This document shows positions 42,839 through 50,736 of a stretch of 64,000 nt of DNA, one piece after another (position 1 is the stretch's first letter; each line of letters begins with the position of its first letter). The stretch comes from Bradyrhizobium sp. WBOS07 (GTDB lineage: Bacteria > Pseudomonadota > Alphaproteobacteria > Rhizobiales > Xanthobacteraceae): the NCBI RefSeq assembly GCF_024585165.1, contig NZ_CP029008.1:5971501-6035500 (forward strand), written 5' to 3'. The notes under the pieces are model-generated. The model was given only the letters and a program-made list of their open reading frames with translations. It did not search any database and had not been told where the DNA came from. The position numbers and the translations under genes were made by a program.

Positions 42839-44416
42839 TCAATTCACCCGCCGATCCTTCCCCGCCCAGTACGGCTCGCGCAATTGCCGCCGCAGAATCT
42901 TGCCGGAGGGATTCCTCGGCAGCGCCGGCAGGAACTCGACGCTCTTCGGCGTTTTGTAGCCGGCGATGCGCGTCCGGGTGAAGTTGATGATGTCGGTGGC
43001 GGTCGCTTGCTTGCCGGGCTTCATCACCACCACTGCCTTTACCGCCTCGCCCCATTTGTCGTCGGGCACGCCGATCACGGCGGCCTCGGCGACATCAGGG
43101 TGATCGCACAGCGCGCTCTCGACCTCGGCCGGGTAGATGTTCTCGCCGCCGGAGATGATCATGTCCTTGATGCGATCATGGATGTAGAGGTAGCCGTCCT
43201 CGTCCATGTAGCCGGCATCCCCCGTGCGCAGCCAGCCGTCGCTGCGCAGCGTCGCGGCAGTTGCCTCCGGCAGGTTCCAGTAGCCGGCCATATTGGAGCC
43301 CGAGCGCGTCGCGATCTCGCCGACCTCACGCGGCGGCAGGGGCTTGCCGTCCACGTCCAGGATCGCGATCTCGACGCCCGGCAGCGCCTTGCCGGCCGAG
43401 CGCATCCGCTCCAGTCCCTCGACGTGGTCCTCCGGCGGCAGCGCGACGATGGTTCCCGTCGTCTCCGTCATGCCATAGAGCTGCACGAAGCCGCATTTGA
43501 AGACCTCGATGCACTCCTTCAGCAGCGCCGCGGGAATCGGCGAGGCGCCGTACAGCATGTATTTCAGCCTGGAGAAATCAACCGTCCTGGCGCGCGGCTG
43601 CCGCACCACGAACTGCATCGCCGCCGGCACCATGAACAGTTTCGTGATGCCGCTGTGCTCGAAGAAGTCCAAAACCTTGGTCGGATCGAACTCGCGTGCG
43701 ATCACACCGCGGGCGCCGTGATAGAGGCCCATCACGCCCCAGCCTGAGCCGCCGATGTGGAACACCGGCATTGCCACCAGCGAGACGTCATCGTGCGACC
43801 ACCGGTTCCACTCCGGCTTGTCCTCGGCGTTGCCGGATTGCACCAGGTTGAGGAAGTTGGCGTGGCTCAGCATCGCGCCCTTGGGCTTGCCTGTCGTGCC
43901 CGACGTGTAGAGCTGGATTGCGATGTCTTTTGGGTCGATCAGCAGCTTCGGATCGTCGCCGCTCTGCGCATCGCGCCAAGGAGTGAAGTCCTGCCATTCC
44001 GGCGCGCCGCCCTCGGTGGTGATGATGGTGCGCACGCCGGGAATCTGGTCCCTGATCTGGCGGACGAGCGTGATGAACTCCGGTCCCACGAACAGCACCG
44101 GCGCCTTGCAATCTTCGACGATGAAGGCGACCTCGGGCCCGGCGAGCCGCCAGTTCACCGGCGCCATCACGACGCCGGCTTTCATCGCGCCCATCAGCAG
44201 CTCGAAATAGAAGTCGCTGTTCTTGCCGAGATAGGCGATGCGATCGCCGCGTCTGACGCCCATCGCAATCAGGGCGTTGGCGACCTTGTTGGTCTTGATA
44301 TCGAATTCGGCAAAGCTGGTGAGGCGGCCTTCGAATTCGTAGGCGATCGCGTTGCCGCGGCTCCTGGCGCGCTCGCGCACCATGTCGGCGAGGTTCGCCA
44401 ATGGCTGAGTGGACAT
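42839..44416 (-). CDS. AMP-forming acyl-CoA ligase
   Basis: 525 aa, full-length ANL superfamily. Motif A5-like P-loop 'YTSGTTGKPKGAMLSHANF' lies near 178, 'QLYGMTETTG' in the middle, then 'GWLRTGDAGYMDEDGYLYIHD' (A7) and 'SGKILRRQLREPYW' with the catalytic Lys near the C-terminus. It activates a carboxylic acid to an acyl-CoA. Long-chain, medium-chain and levulinate-like substrates are all possible. The ATG at 44416 after 'GGGAGCAAC' matches the family N-terminus 'PLANLADMVRERA'. Same strand as the DECR-like SDR upstream. Confidence 0.94.
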   Translation of the reverse strand: MSTQPLANLADMVRERARSRGNAIAYEFEGRLTSFAEFDIKTNKVANALIAMGVRRGDRIAYLGKNSDFYFELLMGAMKAGVVMAPVNWRLAGPEVAFIVEDCKAPVLFVGPEFITLVRQIRDQIPGVRTIITTEGGAPEWQDFTPWRDAQSGDDPKLLIDPKDIAIQLYTSGTTGKPKGAMLSHANFLNLVQSGNAEDKPEWNRWSHDDVSLVAMPVFHIGGSGWGVMGLYHGARGVIAREFDPTKVLDFFEHSGITKLFMVPAAMQFVVRQPRARTVDFSRLKYMLYGASPIPAALLKECIEVFKCGFVQLYGMTETTGTIVALPPEDHVEGLERMRSAGKALPGVEIAILDVDGKPLPPREVGEIATRSGSNMAGYWNLPEATAATLRSDGWLRTGDAGYMDEDGYLYIHDRIKDMIISGGENIYPAEVESALCDHPDVAEAAVIGVPDDKWGEAVKAVVVMKPGKQATATDIINFTRTRIAGYKTPKSVEFLPALPRNPSGKILRRQLREPYWAGKDRRVN

Positions 44417-44503
44417 GTTGCTCCCGTGATGTCTTTTCTTATGCGGGGAGTGTGAAGTCATCCGCGGGTGAAGACAAGATGGGCGGAGCGCAGTTGTGGC
44501 TTC

Positions 44504-44632
44504 GTGTCCCGGACGCGGCGCAGCACGAAAGTGATGCGCCGCTGAGCCGGGACCCAGCATGCAGCGAGATGGGTCCCGGCTCTGCAGCGCACCACGCCGC
44601 AAGTGCGGCGCGCTGCGCTGCGTCCGGGGCAC
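44504..44632. repeat. Palindromic repeat (GTGTCCCGGACGC family)
   Basis: Ends GTGTCCCGGACGCGGCGCAG and CTGCGCTGCGTCCGGGGCAC are inverted, and inner arms GAGCCGGGACCCA / TGGGTCCCGGCTC form a second stem. The right end matches the element at 5532-5589. Between two same-strand genes. Confidence 0.85.
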
Positions 44633-44639
44633 AAGAGCA

Positions 44640-45512
44640 TCATCCCCGCTTGGCGCGGTCCTTCTCGTTCTGCGCCATGATGCTCTCGCGCGCGGTCTTC
44701 CAGTCGTCGTCGCTCCAGTCGCGGAGCTGGTAGAAATTGCCGCCCATGGCGAGCGCCTGGGCGCCGTCCATCGCGATGGTCTCACCGTTGATCCAGTCGC
44801 AGCCGCCGGAGATCAGGAACACGGCAAGGTTCTGCAATTCCTCCATGGTGCCGACGCGGCCCATCGGGTTCAACGCCTTGGTGCGCGCGCCGGCCTCGTC
44901 GCCGGGCTTGATGCGCTTGCTCATGCCCTCGGTCGGGATCTCGCCCGGCGCGATGGTGTTGAGGCGGATGCCGTAGCGGCCCCATTCGGTGGCGAGCGAC
45001 ATCGTCATGGCGTGGATCGCCGATTTGCTCATCGCCGACGGCACCACGTAAGGCGAGCCGTTGCGCACCCAGGTCACCGTGATCGAGACGACGTTGCCCG
45101 GCTGCTTGTCCGCGATCCAGCGCTTGCCGACCGCATGGGTCACGTAGAACGTGCCGTGCATGACGATGTTGGCGACCGCGTCGAAGCCGCGCGGCGACAG
45201 CTCCTCGGTGCGCGAGATGAAATTGCCGGCGGCGTTGTTGATGAGATCGGTGAGACCGCCGTCGCGAAAGATGTTCTCCACCATCTCGTCGACCGCGAGC
45301 GCGTTGCGGATGTCGACGCCGTGGCTGGTGACGCGGCCGCCGTACTCGGCCATCAACTCGGTCGCGGTCTCGTCGCACACGATCTTGCGCCGGCCGCAGA
45401 TGTGCACTTCGGCGCCGAGCTGGAGGAAGCGCGCCGCCATCGACTTGCCGAGACCGGTGCCGCCGCCGGTCACGAGAATGCGCCGGCCGGCCAGAAGATT
45501 TTCCTTGAACAT
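44640..45512 (-). CDS. SDR oxidoreductase, 2,4-dienoyl-CoA reductase-like
   Basis: 290 aa. 'TGGGTGLG' (15-22) and 'NNAAGNF' (92-98) match the SDR-type 2,4-dienoyl-CoA reductases (DECR), and 'SPYVVPSAMSK' supplies Tyr155 and a Ser159-x3-Lys163 pair as in DECR instead of a plain YxxxK. It would reduce dienoyl-CoA with NADPH for breakdown of unsaturated acids. Divergent from a crotonase gene at 45619 (106-base gap containing an AT-rich stretch 'GTTAATTGGTCGATTGACTA' that could hold a promoter or operator). Same strand as the acyl-CoA ligase. Confidence 0.85.
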   Translation of the reverse strand: MFKENLLAGRRILVTGGGTGLGKSMAARFLQLGAEVHICGRRKIVCDETATELMAEYGGRVTSHGVDIRNALAVDEMVENIFRDGGLTDLINNAAGNFISRTEELSPRGFDAVANIVMHGTFYVTHAVGKRWIADKQPGNVVSITVTWVRNGSPYVVPSAMSKSAIHAMTMSLATEWGRYGIRLNTIAPGEIPTEGMSKRIKPGDEAGARTKALNPMGRVGTMEELQNLAVFLISGGCDWINGETIAMDGAQALAMGGNFYQLRDWSDDDWKTARESIMAQNEKDRAKRG

Positions 45513-45618
45513 GGCTGTTTCCCCCGTAGGGATTGTCAGTTAATTGGTCGATTGACTAAATCCGGCTGCCAGCGTCCTGTAAAGCGGCAACCGGTCAAGA
45601 ACAGGGGAGAATTCGTCC

Positions 45619-46428
45619 ATGGAAGAGCGCGTCTCGATCTCGATCTCGGAAGGCGTCGCCGACGTGCGCCTGGTGCGCGCCGACAAGATGAACGCGCTGG
45701 ATCAGGCCATGTTCGAGGCGCTCGTCGCCGCAACCGAGCGGCTTTCGAAGGAGAAAAGCCTGCGCGCCGTCGTGCTCTCCGGCGAGGGCCGCGCCTTCTG
45801 CGCCGGGCTCGACATGGGGCGTTTTGCCGCCATGAAGGAGAAGGGCGGCAACGGAATTCCGGGTGGCGAAAATCGCGATCTCACCAAGCGCACGCACGGC
45901 CAGGCGAACTTTGCGCAACAGGCGGTGTGGGGCTGGCGCCAGCTTCCCGTGCCTGTGATCGCGGCCGTGCACGGCGTTGCCTTCGGCGGCGGCTTCCAGC
46001 TCTCGCTCGGCGCCGACATGCGCTTTCTGTCGGCGGATGCGCGGATGTCGATCATGGAGATCAAATGGGGCCTCGTGCCCGACATGGCGGGCACGCCGAT
46101 CCTGGCGAGCCTCGTGCGCGACGACATCCTGCGCGATCTCACCTATACCGGCCGCATCTTCTCCGCGCAGGAAGCAATGACATACGGCCTCGCCACGCGC
46201 ATCTGCGATGATCCGCGTGCGGCGGCGCTCGAGGCCGCGCGCGAGATCGCGGGAAAAAGCCCCGACGCGATCCGCGCCGCCAAGCGGATGCTGAACAATC
46301 TCTCGGTCGATCCTGGTTCGGCGCTGCTCGCCGAGTCCGTCGAGCAGCAGAAGCTGATCGGCAGCCCGAACCAGACCGAAGCGGTCCGCGCCAACATCGA
46401 GAAGCGCGCGCCGAAGTTTGCGGATTAG
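45619..46428 (+). CDS. Crotonase / enoyl-CoA hydratase family protein
   Basis: 269 aa crotonase fold, with 'GRAFCAGLDMG' and 'HGVAFGGGFQLSLGAD' oxyanion-hole segments and 'SIMEIKWGLVPDMAG', which keeps a Glu at the first catalytic position and Asp at the second. Start 'MEERVSISISEGVADVRL' at 45619. Divergent from the DECR-like SDR and followed, after a repeat, by a second acyl-CoA ligase on the same strand, so it likely belongs to the same acyl-CoA degradation set. Confidence 0.92.
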   Translation: MEERVSISISEGVADVRLVRADKMNALDQAMFEALVAATERLSKEKSLRAVVLSGEGRAFCAGLDMGRFAAMKEKGGNGIPGGENRDLTKRTHGQANFAQQAVWGWRQLPVPVIAAVHGVAFGGGFQLSLGADMRFLSADARMSIMEIKWGLVPDMAGTPILASLVRDDILRDLTYTGRIFSAQEAMTYGLATRICDDPRAAALEAAREIAGKSPDAIRAAKRMLNNLSVDPGSALLAESVEQQKLIGSPNQTEAVRANIEKRAPKFAD

Positions 46429-46434
46429 CTTACT

Positions 46435-46532
46435 GTCATTCCGGGGCGATGCGCAGCATCGAGCCCGGAATCCATAACCACGATCGTGAGTATGGATTCC
46501 GGGCCTGCGCCTACGGCGCATCCCGGAATGAC
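46435..46532. repeat. Palindromic repeat of the GTCATTCCGGGG family
   Basis: Starts GTCATTCCGGGGCGATGCG and ends GCGCATCCCGGAATGAC, core arms CCCGGAATCCATA / TATGGATTCCGGG. The core, including the loop 'ACCACGATCG', is nearly identical to that at 55850-55946 and 59964-60062. Between two co-oriented genes. Confidence 0.92.
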
Positions 46533-46585
46533 GAGCGAGCTTGTGCCCTGACTGTTCAACCCGACGAAAGATCGGAAAAACAACA

Positions 46586-48130
46586 ATGAGCGAAACGTCT
46601 GACTTCCTCGGCATCGTCTCCGGCGACCGCCGACGCACCCACACCGACGTCGCCGTCCGCGCCGACCGCATCGCCTCCGGCCTCGCCAAGCTCGGCGTCC
46701 GTCCGGGCGATTGCGTCTGCATGCTGATGCGCAACGACATCGCGTTCCTGGAGGCTGCCTACGCCGCGATGCGCCTCGGTGCCTATGGCGTGCCGATCAA
46801 CTGGCACTTCAAGCCGGAGGAGATCAACTACATCCTGAACGACACCGGCACATCCGTGCTGATCGGACATGCCGACATGCTGCACGCCCTGCGCGATGCG
46901 ATTCCGAAAGGCGTTACCGTGCTCAGCGTGCCGACCCCGCCGGAGATCCTGTCCAGCTACAAGATCGATCCCGATCATCTGAGGACGCCGGACTTCGCGA
47001 TCGATTTCGAATCCTGGCTCGCGCAGCACCCGCCCTATGACGGCCCGCTCGTGCCGCAGCCGATGAACATGATCTACACGTCAGGCACGACCGGTCATCC
47101 CAAGGGCGTCCGGCGCAACGCGCCGACGCCGGAGCAGCAGGCGGCCGGCGAGCGCATGCGCGCGATGATCTACGGGCTCAAGCCCGGCGCGCGTGCGCTG
47201 CTGCCGGGCCCGCTCTATCATTCCGCGCCGAACTCCTTCGGCATCCGCGCCGGCAAGCTCGGCGGCGCGTTGGTGCTGATGCCGCGTTTCGAAGCCGAGG
47301 AGTTTCTCGAAGCGATCGAGCGCTACCAAATCGACACCATCTTCATGGTGCCGACCATGTTCATCCGCCTGATGAAGCTGCCGGAGGCGGTCCGCAACAA
47401 ATACGACGTCTCCTCGCTGCGCCACGTCATCCACGCCGCCGCGCCGTGCCCGGCCGACGTCAAGCGCGCCATGATCGAATGGTGGGGGCCGGTGATCTAC
47501 GAGTTCTACGGCTCGACCGAATCCAGCGCCGTCACCTTTGCGACCTCGGAGGATGCGCTGAAGAAGCCCGGCACGGTCGGCAGGATCTCGCCCGGCGCTG
47601 AGCTGCGCTTCCTCGGTGAGGACGGCCGCGTGCTCGGCACGGGCGAGATCGGCGAGATCTACTCCCGCATGGCGGAACTGGCCGATTTCACCTACCACAA
47701 CAAGCCGGAGAAGCGGGCCGAGATCGACCGCGACGGCTTCATCACCTCCGGCGATGTCGGCTATATTGACGAGGACGGCTACGTCTTCATCTGCGACCGC
47801 AAGCGCGACATGGTGATCTCGGGCGGCGTCAACATCTATCCGGCGGAGATCGAATCCGTACTACACGCCGTATCAGGCGTGCACGATTGCGCCGTGTTCG
47901 GCATCCCCGATGCCGAGTTCGGCGAGGCGCTGATGGCCGTGGTCGAGCCGCAAGCCGGCGTCACGCTCGACGCGTCCGATGTCCGCGCCGCGCTGAGGTC
48001 GCATCTGGCCGACTACAAGGTGCCGAAGCACATCGAGATCCGCTCCGGCCTGCCGCGCGAAGACTCGGGAAAAATCTTCAAGCGCCGCCTGCGCGATCCC
48101 TATTGGGAGCAGGCAGGCCGGAAAATTTAA
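46586..48130 (+). CDS. AMP-forming acyl-CoA synthetase
   Basis: 514 aa ANL-family ligase. Motifs are 'YTSGTTGHPKGVRRN' near 165, 'EFYGSTESSAVTF', 'GYIDEDGYVFICDRKRDMVISG' (two pieces) and 'SGKIFKRRLRDPYWEQ' with the catalytic Lys. The N-terminus is short ('MSETSDFLGIVSGDRRR'). The ATG at 46586 is preceded by 'CGGAAAAACAACA', a weak ribosome site. Flanked by two crotonase genes on the same strand, each separated by a repeat. Likely activates a carboxylate for the hydratases. Substrate unknown. Confidence 0.92.
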   Translation: MSETSDFLGIVSGDRRRTHTDVAVRADRIASGLAKLGVRPGDCVCMLMRNDIAFLEAAYAAMRLGAYGVPINWHFKPEEINYILNDTGTSVLIGHADMLHALRDAIPKGVTVLSVPTPPEILSSYKIDPDHLRTPDFAIDFESWLAQHPPYDGPLVPQPMNMIYTSGTTGHPKGVRRNAPTPEQQAAGERMRAMIYGLKPGARALLPGPLYHSAPNSFGIRAGKLGGALVLMPRFEAEEFLEAIERYQIDTIFMVPTMFIRLMKLPEAVRNKYDVSSLRHVIHAAAPCPADVKRAMIEWWGPVIYEFYGSTESSAVTFATSEDALKKPGTVGRISPGAELRFLGEDGRVLGTGEIGEIYSRMAELADFTYHNKPEKRAEIDRDGFITSGDVGYIDEDGYVFICDRKRDMVISGGVNIYPAEIESVLHAVSGVHDCAVFGIPDAEFGEALMAVVEPQAGVTLDASDVRAALRSHLADYKVPKHIEIRSGLPREDSGKIFKRRLRDPYWEQAGRKI

Positions 48131-48138
48131 GGCGGTGC

Positions 48139-48230
48139 GGTAGGATGGGCAAAGCGAAGCGTGCCCACGAATTCTTGCTTATGGAGACAGATCGTGGGCA
48201 CGGCGCAAGAGCGCCTTTGCCCACCCTACG
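48139..48230. repeat. Palindromic repeat (CGTAGGRTGGGCAAAGCG family)
   Basis: Left end GGTAGGATGGGCAAAGCG, right end CGCCTTTGCCCACCCTACG, inner arms CGTGCCCACGA / TCGTGGGCACG. Between acyl-CoA synthetase stop and enoyl-CoA hydratase start. Confidence 0.9.
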
Positions 48231-48251
48231 AGACAAGCGATAAGGAAAGAA

Positions 48252-49046
48252 ATGACCGACGCCGCCAACGAAGTCCTCTACACAATCGCCGATCACATCG
48301 CGACCATCACGCTCAACGCGCCGGAGCGCATGAACACCATCTCCGGCCCGATGCTGAACGATCTGGCGCGGCTGCTGACCGAAGCCAACGAGGACAAGAA
48401 CGTCCGGGTCGTGATCCTCACCGGCAAGGGCAGGGCGTTCTGCGCCGGGCTTGATCTCCGCAAGGAGCGTGACGGCAACGGCCTCAGCGCCGCGTCCTCG
48501 CCGACCACGATCAACCTCCGCAACACGCCGCCGACGGTGCTACAAGCGATGGACAAGCCGACCATCTGCGCCGTCAACGGCGGCGCCGCCGGCTACGGCA
48601 TGGACACCGCGCTCGGCTGCGACATCCGCATCATGGCGGAATCGTCGAAGCTCGCCGCCGCCTTCGTCAAGCGCGGCGTGGTGCCGGAATCCGGCGGCAC
48701 CTGGCTGCTGCCACGCATGCTCGGCTGGGCCAGGGCCTCCGAGCTGATCTTCACCGGCCGCACGCTAAGCGCCCGCGAGTGCCTGGAATGGGGCCTCGCC
48801 AACGAAGTCGTGCCGGATGCCGAGCTGATGAATCGCGCCATGGCCGTCGCGCGCGAGATCGCCGCCAATGCGCCGCTCGCGGTGCAAGCCTCGAAGCGCA
48901 TGATGCGGATGGGCCTGAACGAGAACTTCTCCGACCACGTCCACCACGTCTATCTCCAGCTCCTGCCGCTGTTCAAAACGCAGGACATGGCCGAAGGCAT
49001 GAAAGCGTTCATGGAGAAGCGCGAGCCGAGATTCGAAGGGCGGTAG
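48252..49046 (+). CDS. Enoyl-CoA hydratase family protein
   Basis: 264 aa crotonase fold. 'GRAFCAGLDLR' and 'NGGAAGYGMDTALGCDI' form the oxyanion hole and 'RGVVPESGGTWLLPRMLG' has the hydratase-type Glu at the second acidic position, while the first is not acidic ('AFVKRG'). Probably an enoyl-CoA hydratase or isomerase of the PaaB/PaaG-like group. 'AAGGAAAGAA' precedes the ATG at 48252. Last gene of this acyl-CoA run. Confidence 0.92.
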   Translation: MTDAANEVLYTIADHIATITLNAPERMNTISGPMLNDLARLLTEANEDKNVRVVILTGKGRAFCAGLDLRKERDGNGLSAASSPTTINLRNTPPTVLQAMDKPTICAVNGGAAGYGMDTALGCDIRIMAESSKLAAAFVKRGVVPESGGTWLLPRMLGWARASELIFTGRTLSARECLEWGLANEVVPDAELMNRAMAVAREIAANAPLAVQASKRMMRMGLNENFSDHVHHVYLQLLPLFKTQDMAEGMKAFMEKREPRFEGR

Positions 49047-49124
49047 CCGGTTGTGCCAGGGGGCATCATAGCGGAGACAAATTCCGATCCTATATAAGCG
49101 GGACCACTGACCCTGGATCTTGCC

Positions 49125-49529
49125 ATGACCCCCGTCTCCATGCTCCTCAACATCCTCTGGATCCTCTTCGGCGGCGCCTGGATGGCGTTCGGCTGGGTGA
49201 TCGCCGCGGTCATCATGGCCATCACCATCATCGGGCTGCCCTGGGCGCGGGCGGCGTTCAACATCGCCGTCTACACGCTGCTGCCGTTCGGCTCGCGGGC
49301 CGTCAACCGCTACGACGTCACCGGCGTCGAGGATATCGGCACCGGCCCGCTCGGGGTGATCGGCAACATCATCTGGTTCGTGCTCGCCGGCTGGTGGCTG
49401 GCGCTCGGCCACTTGTTGACCGCACTGGCGCTCGCGATCACCATCATCGGCATCCCTTTCGCATGGGCCCATCTCAAGCTCGCCGGCATCGCGCTGTGGC
49501 CGATCGGCAAGGTGATCGTGCCGGCTTGA
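49125..49529 (+). CDS. YccF domain inner-membrane protein
   Basis: 134 aa with four hydrophobic segments arranged as two YccF repeats: 'NILWILFGGAWMAFGW...ITIIGLPWARAAF' and 'NIIWFVLAGWWLALGH...ITIIGIPFAWAHL'. The internal duplication is characteristic of YccF proteins, an inner-membrane family of unknown function. Start at 49125, 78 bases after the hydratase stop. No functional link with neighbours is evident. Confidence 0.92.
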   Translation: MTPVSMLLNILWILFGGAWMAFGWVIAAVIMAITIIGLPWARAAFNIAVYTLLPFGSRAVNRYDVTGVEDIGTGPLGVIGNIIWFVLAGWWLALGHLLTALALAITIIGIPFAWAHLKLAGIALWPIGKVIVPA

Positions 49530-49537
49530 GGCCAACG

Positions 49538-49607
49538 CGTAGGATGGGTAGAGCGCGAGCGAAACCCATCAAGCCGTCCGGCGATGGCGAAAAATGATGG
49601 GTTTCGC
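49538..49607. repeat. Palindromic repeat (GCGAAACCCATCA family)
   Basis: GCGAAACCCATCA (49559-49571) and TGATGGGTTTCGC (49595-49607) are perfect 13-base arms. The left flank CGTAGGATGGGTAGAGCG resembles the GTAGGGTGGGC family. Lies between YccF and the small membrane protein. A methionine codon at 49584 sits inside its loop. Confidence 0.85.
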
Positions 49608-49628
49608 TTGGAAGGTTCACCGGCCACA

Positions 49629-49931
49629 ATGCGACTGATTTTGCACCTGCTCGCTGGCTTGATTTGCGCGCTGGGCATGATTGCAATCGGTGTTGTCGCT
49701 CACGGAGCGATCAACCCGGTTTTCCTGGTTGTTTGGACGCCGGCAACATGGCTGGTTCGTCTGTCGAACGTGCTCTGTCCGCCGATGGGCGTGAGATGTT
49801 TTCTGGGGTCGGTCAGCCAAGGCGCTCATCACCTTTGGTTCGGGCTCTGCCTCCTTGGCTTCTGGTGGATTGTCATGTCGTGCGCGGTCTGGCCTCTCCT
49901 CCGCCAGCGCCGATCGTCTTCCAAAGCCTAG
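49629..49931 (+). CDS. Small hypothetical membrane protein
   Basis: 100 aa from ATG 49629, chosen because an upstream ATG at 49584 lies in the repeat. Two or three hydrophobic segments are predicted ('LILHLLAGLICALGMIAIGV', about 3-22, 'INPVFLVVWTPATWLV' and 'LWFGLCLLGFWWIVMSCAVW' near 75-94), and the tail is basic ('LRQRRSSSKA'). I do not recognise a family. Codon use is somewhat less GC-rich than its neighbours (e.g. 'TTGATTTGCGCG', 'ATTGCAATCGGTGTT'), suggesting either a lowly expressed or acquired gene, or a non-gene. No partner nearby. Confidence 0.45.
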   Translation: MRLILHLLAGLICALGMIAIGVVAHGAINPVFLVVWTPATWLVRLSNVLCPPMGVRCFLGSVSQGAHHLWFGLCLLGFWWIVMSCAVWPLLRQRRSSSKA

Positions 49932-50055
49932 CACGGACCTGATGCCGGGCCGCCGTCCGCCCCCAATCCCTCGCGTTGCCCGACGGCAAAACACGCGACA
50001 TGCAGGTCAAGGCACGTCTCGCAAAATATTCCGATTGACCGAAATCTCTACTTCG

Positions 50056-50600
50056 GTTAAACCGCATCCATCCCAGCCCGCCAAAGGGGCGTTTCGCGAT
50101 CGTCACGAACCGCAGGCCGGGATGCGATGGACGCGGTAGCGCCGGCGCGTGAGGTGGTGGCAGGGCGGGCGACCCCCGTGAGCCATCGCGATCCGCGGCA
50201 CGACACGGCGCGGTCAAAGCGTTTCGTCTTGGCGTTGGGGGCGAGCACGCGCGAGCCTCCGGCTGTCCGGGACGGGACGTCCGCGTACGGCAAAAGCGTG
50301 TGGTCCTGGCGCCCGGGGTCTGTGCGTCAAGGCTTGCGGCGGTGAGGCGGCCCGACCGGGTGCGCACACCAGTTAACTGCAAGGCGACGGGGGCAATAGT
50401 GCATCGCTCCCCGGGGAGAGCGCGCCATAAGCCGTAACACCATTGCGCAGGGAAGGCCGGGCGACCGGCAACACCTGTGGTCAACCCCGCGTGCGTTCTT
50501 CGCGTGCGGACCCTGGGTGCCAGCCGGCGCCCGGCCTTCCCTGCGCCCTTTGTTCTCGACGAGGGCGAAACGGACAGCAAAGCTCGGGCAAAACATGCCG
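50056..50600. repeat. Structured gene-free region upstream of ppc; dispersed repeat family or non-coding RNA candidate
   Basis: In the 805-base gap 49932-50736 I find no convincing gene. From about 50056 to 50600 there are ordered inverted repeats. An imperfect pair lies at 50061-50078 / 50115-50137 (ACCGCATCC..., GG-CGCGGT). A palindrome CCCCGGGG lies near 50409-50416 within CGCTCCCCGGGGAGAGCG. A perfect 19-base stem runs from GCGCAGGGAAGGCCGGGCG (50445-50463) to its inverse (50528-50546), closing a 64-base loop with inner pairing. Open frames here are Arg/Pro/Ser-rich and look spurious. From memory, closely similar stretches recur in Bradyrhizobium genomes. I cannot verify that here. Flanks 49932-50055 and 50601-50736 hold no clear signals. 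Confidence 0.55.
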
Positions 50601-50736
50601 CGAGATCGTGAAGGCGTGTTTGGCGATGAATGTCCACCGTGTGCGCCGCCACCAACTTCACCTTGCACTGCGGTAGAAAAATATCGCACACTTGCCAGGC
50701 CGGGCAGCCAAGCGAGCTCGAACCAAGGAGCGAGCC

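Noticed and set aside
45513..45618. AT-rich near-symmetric segment between divergent DECR-like SDR and crotonase genes
   Set aside because: The symmetry is poor when written out. It may be a promoter but no defined operator can be supported.
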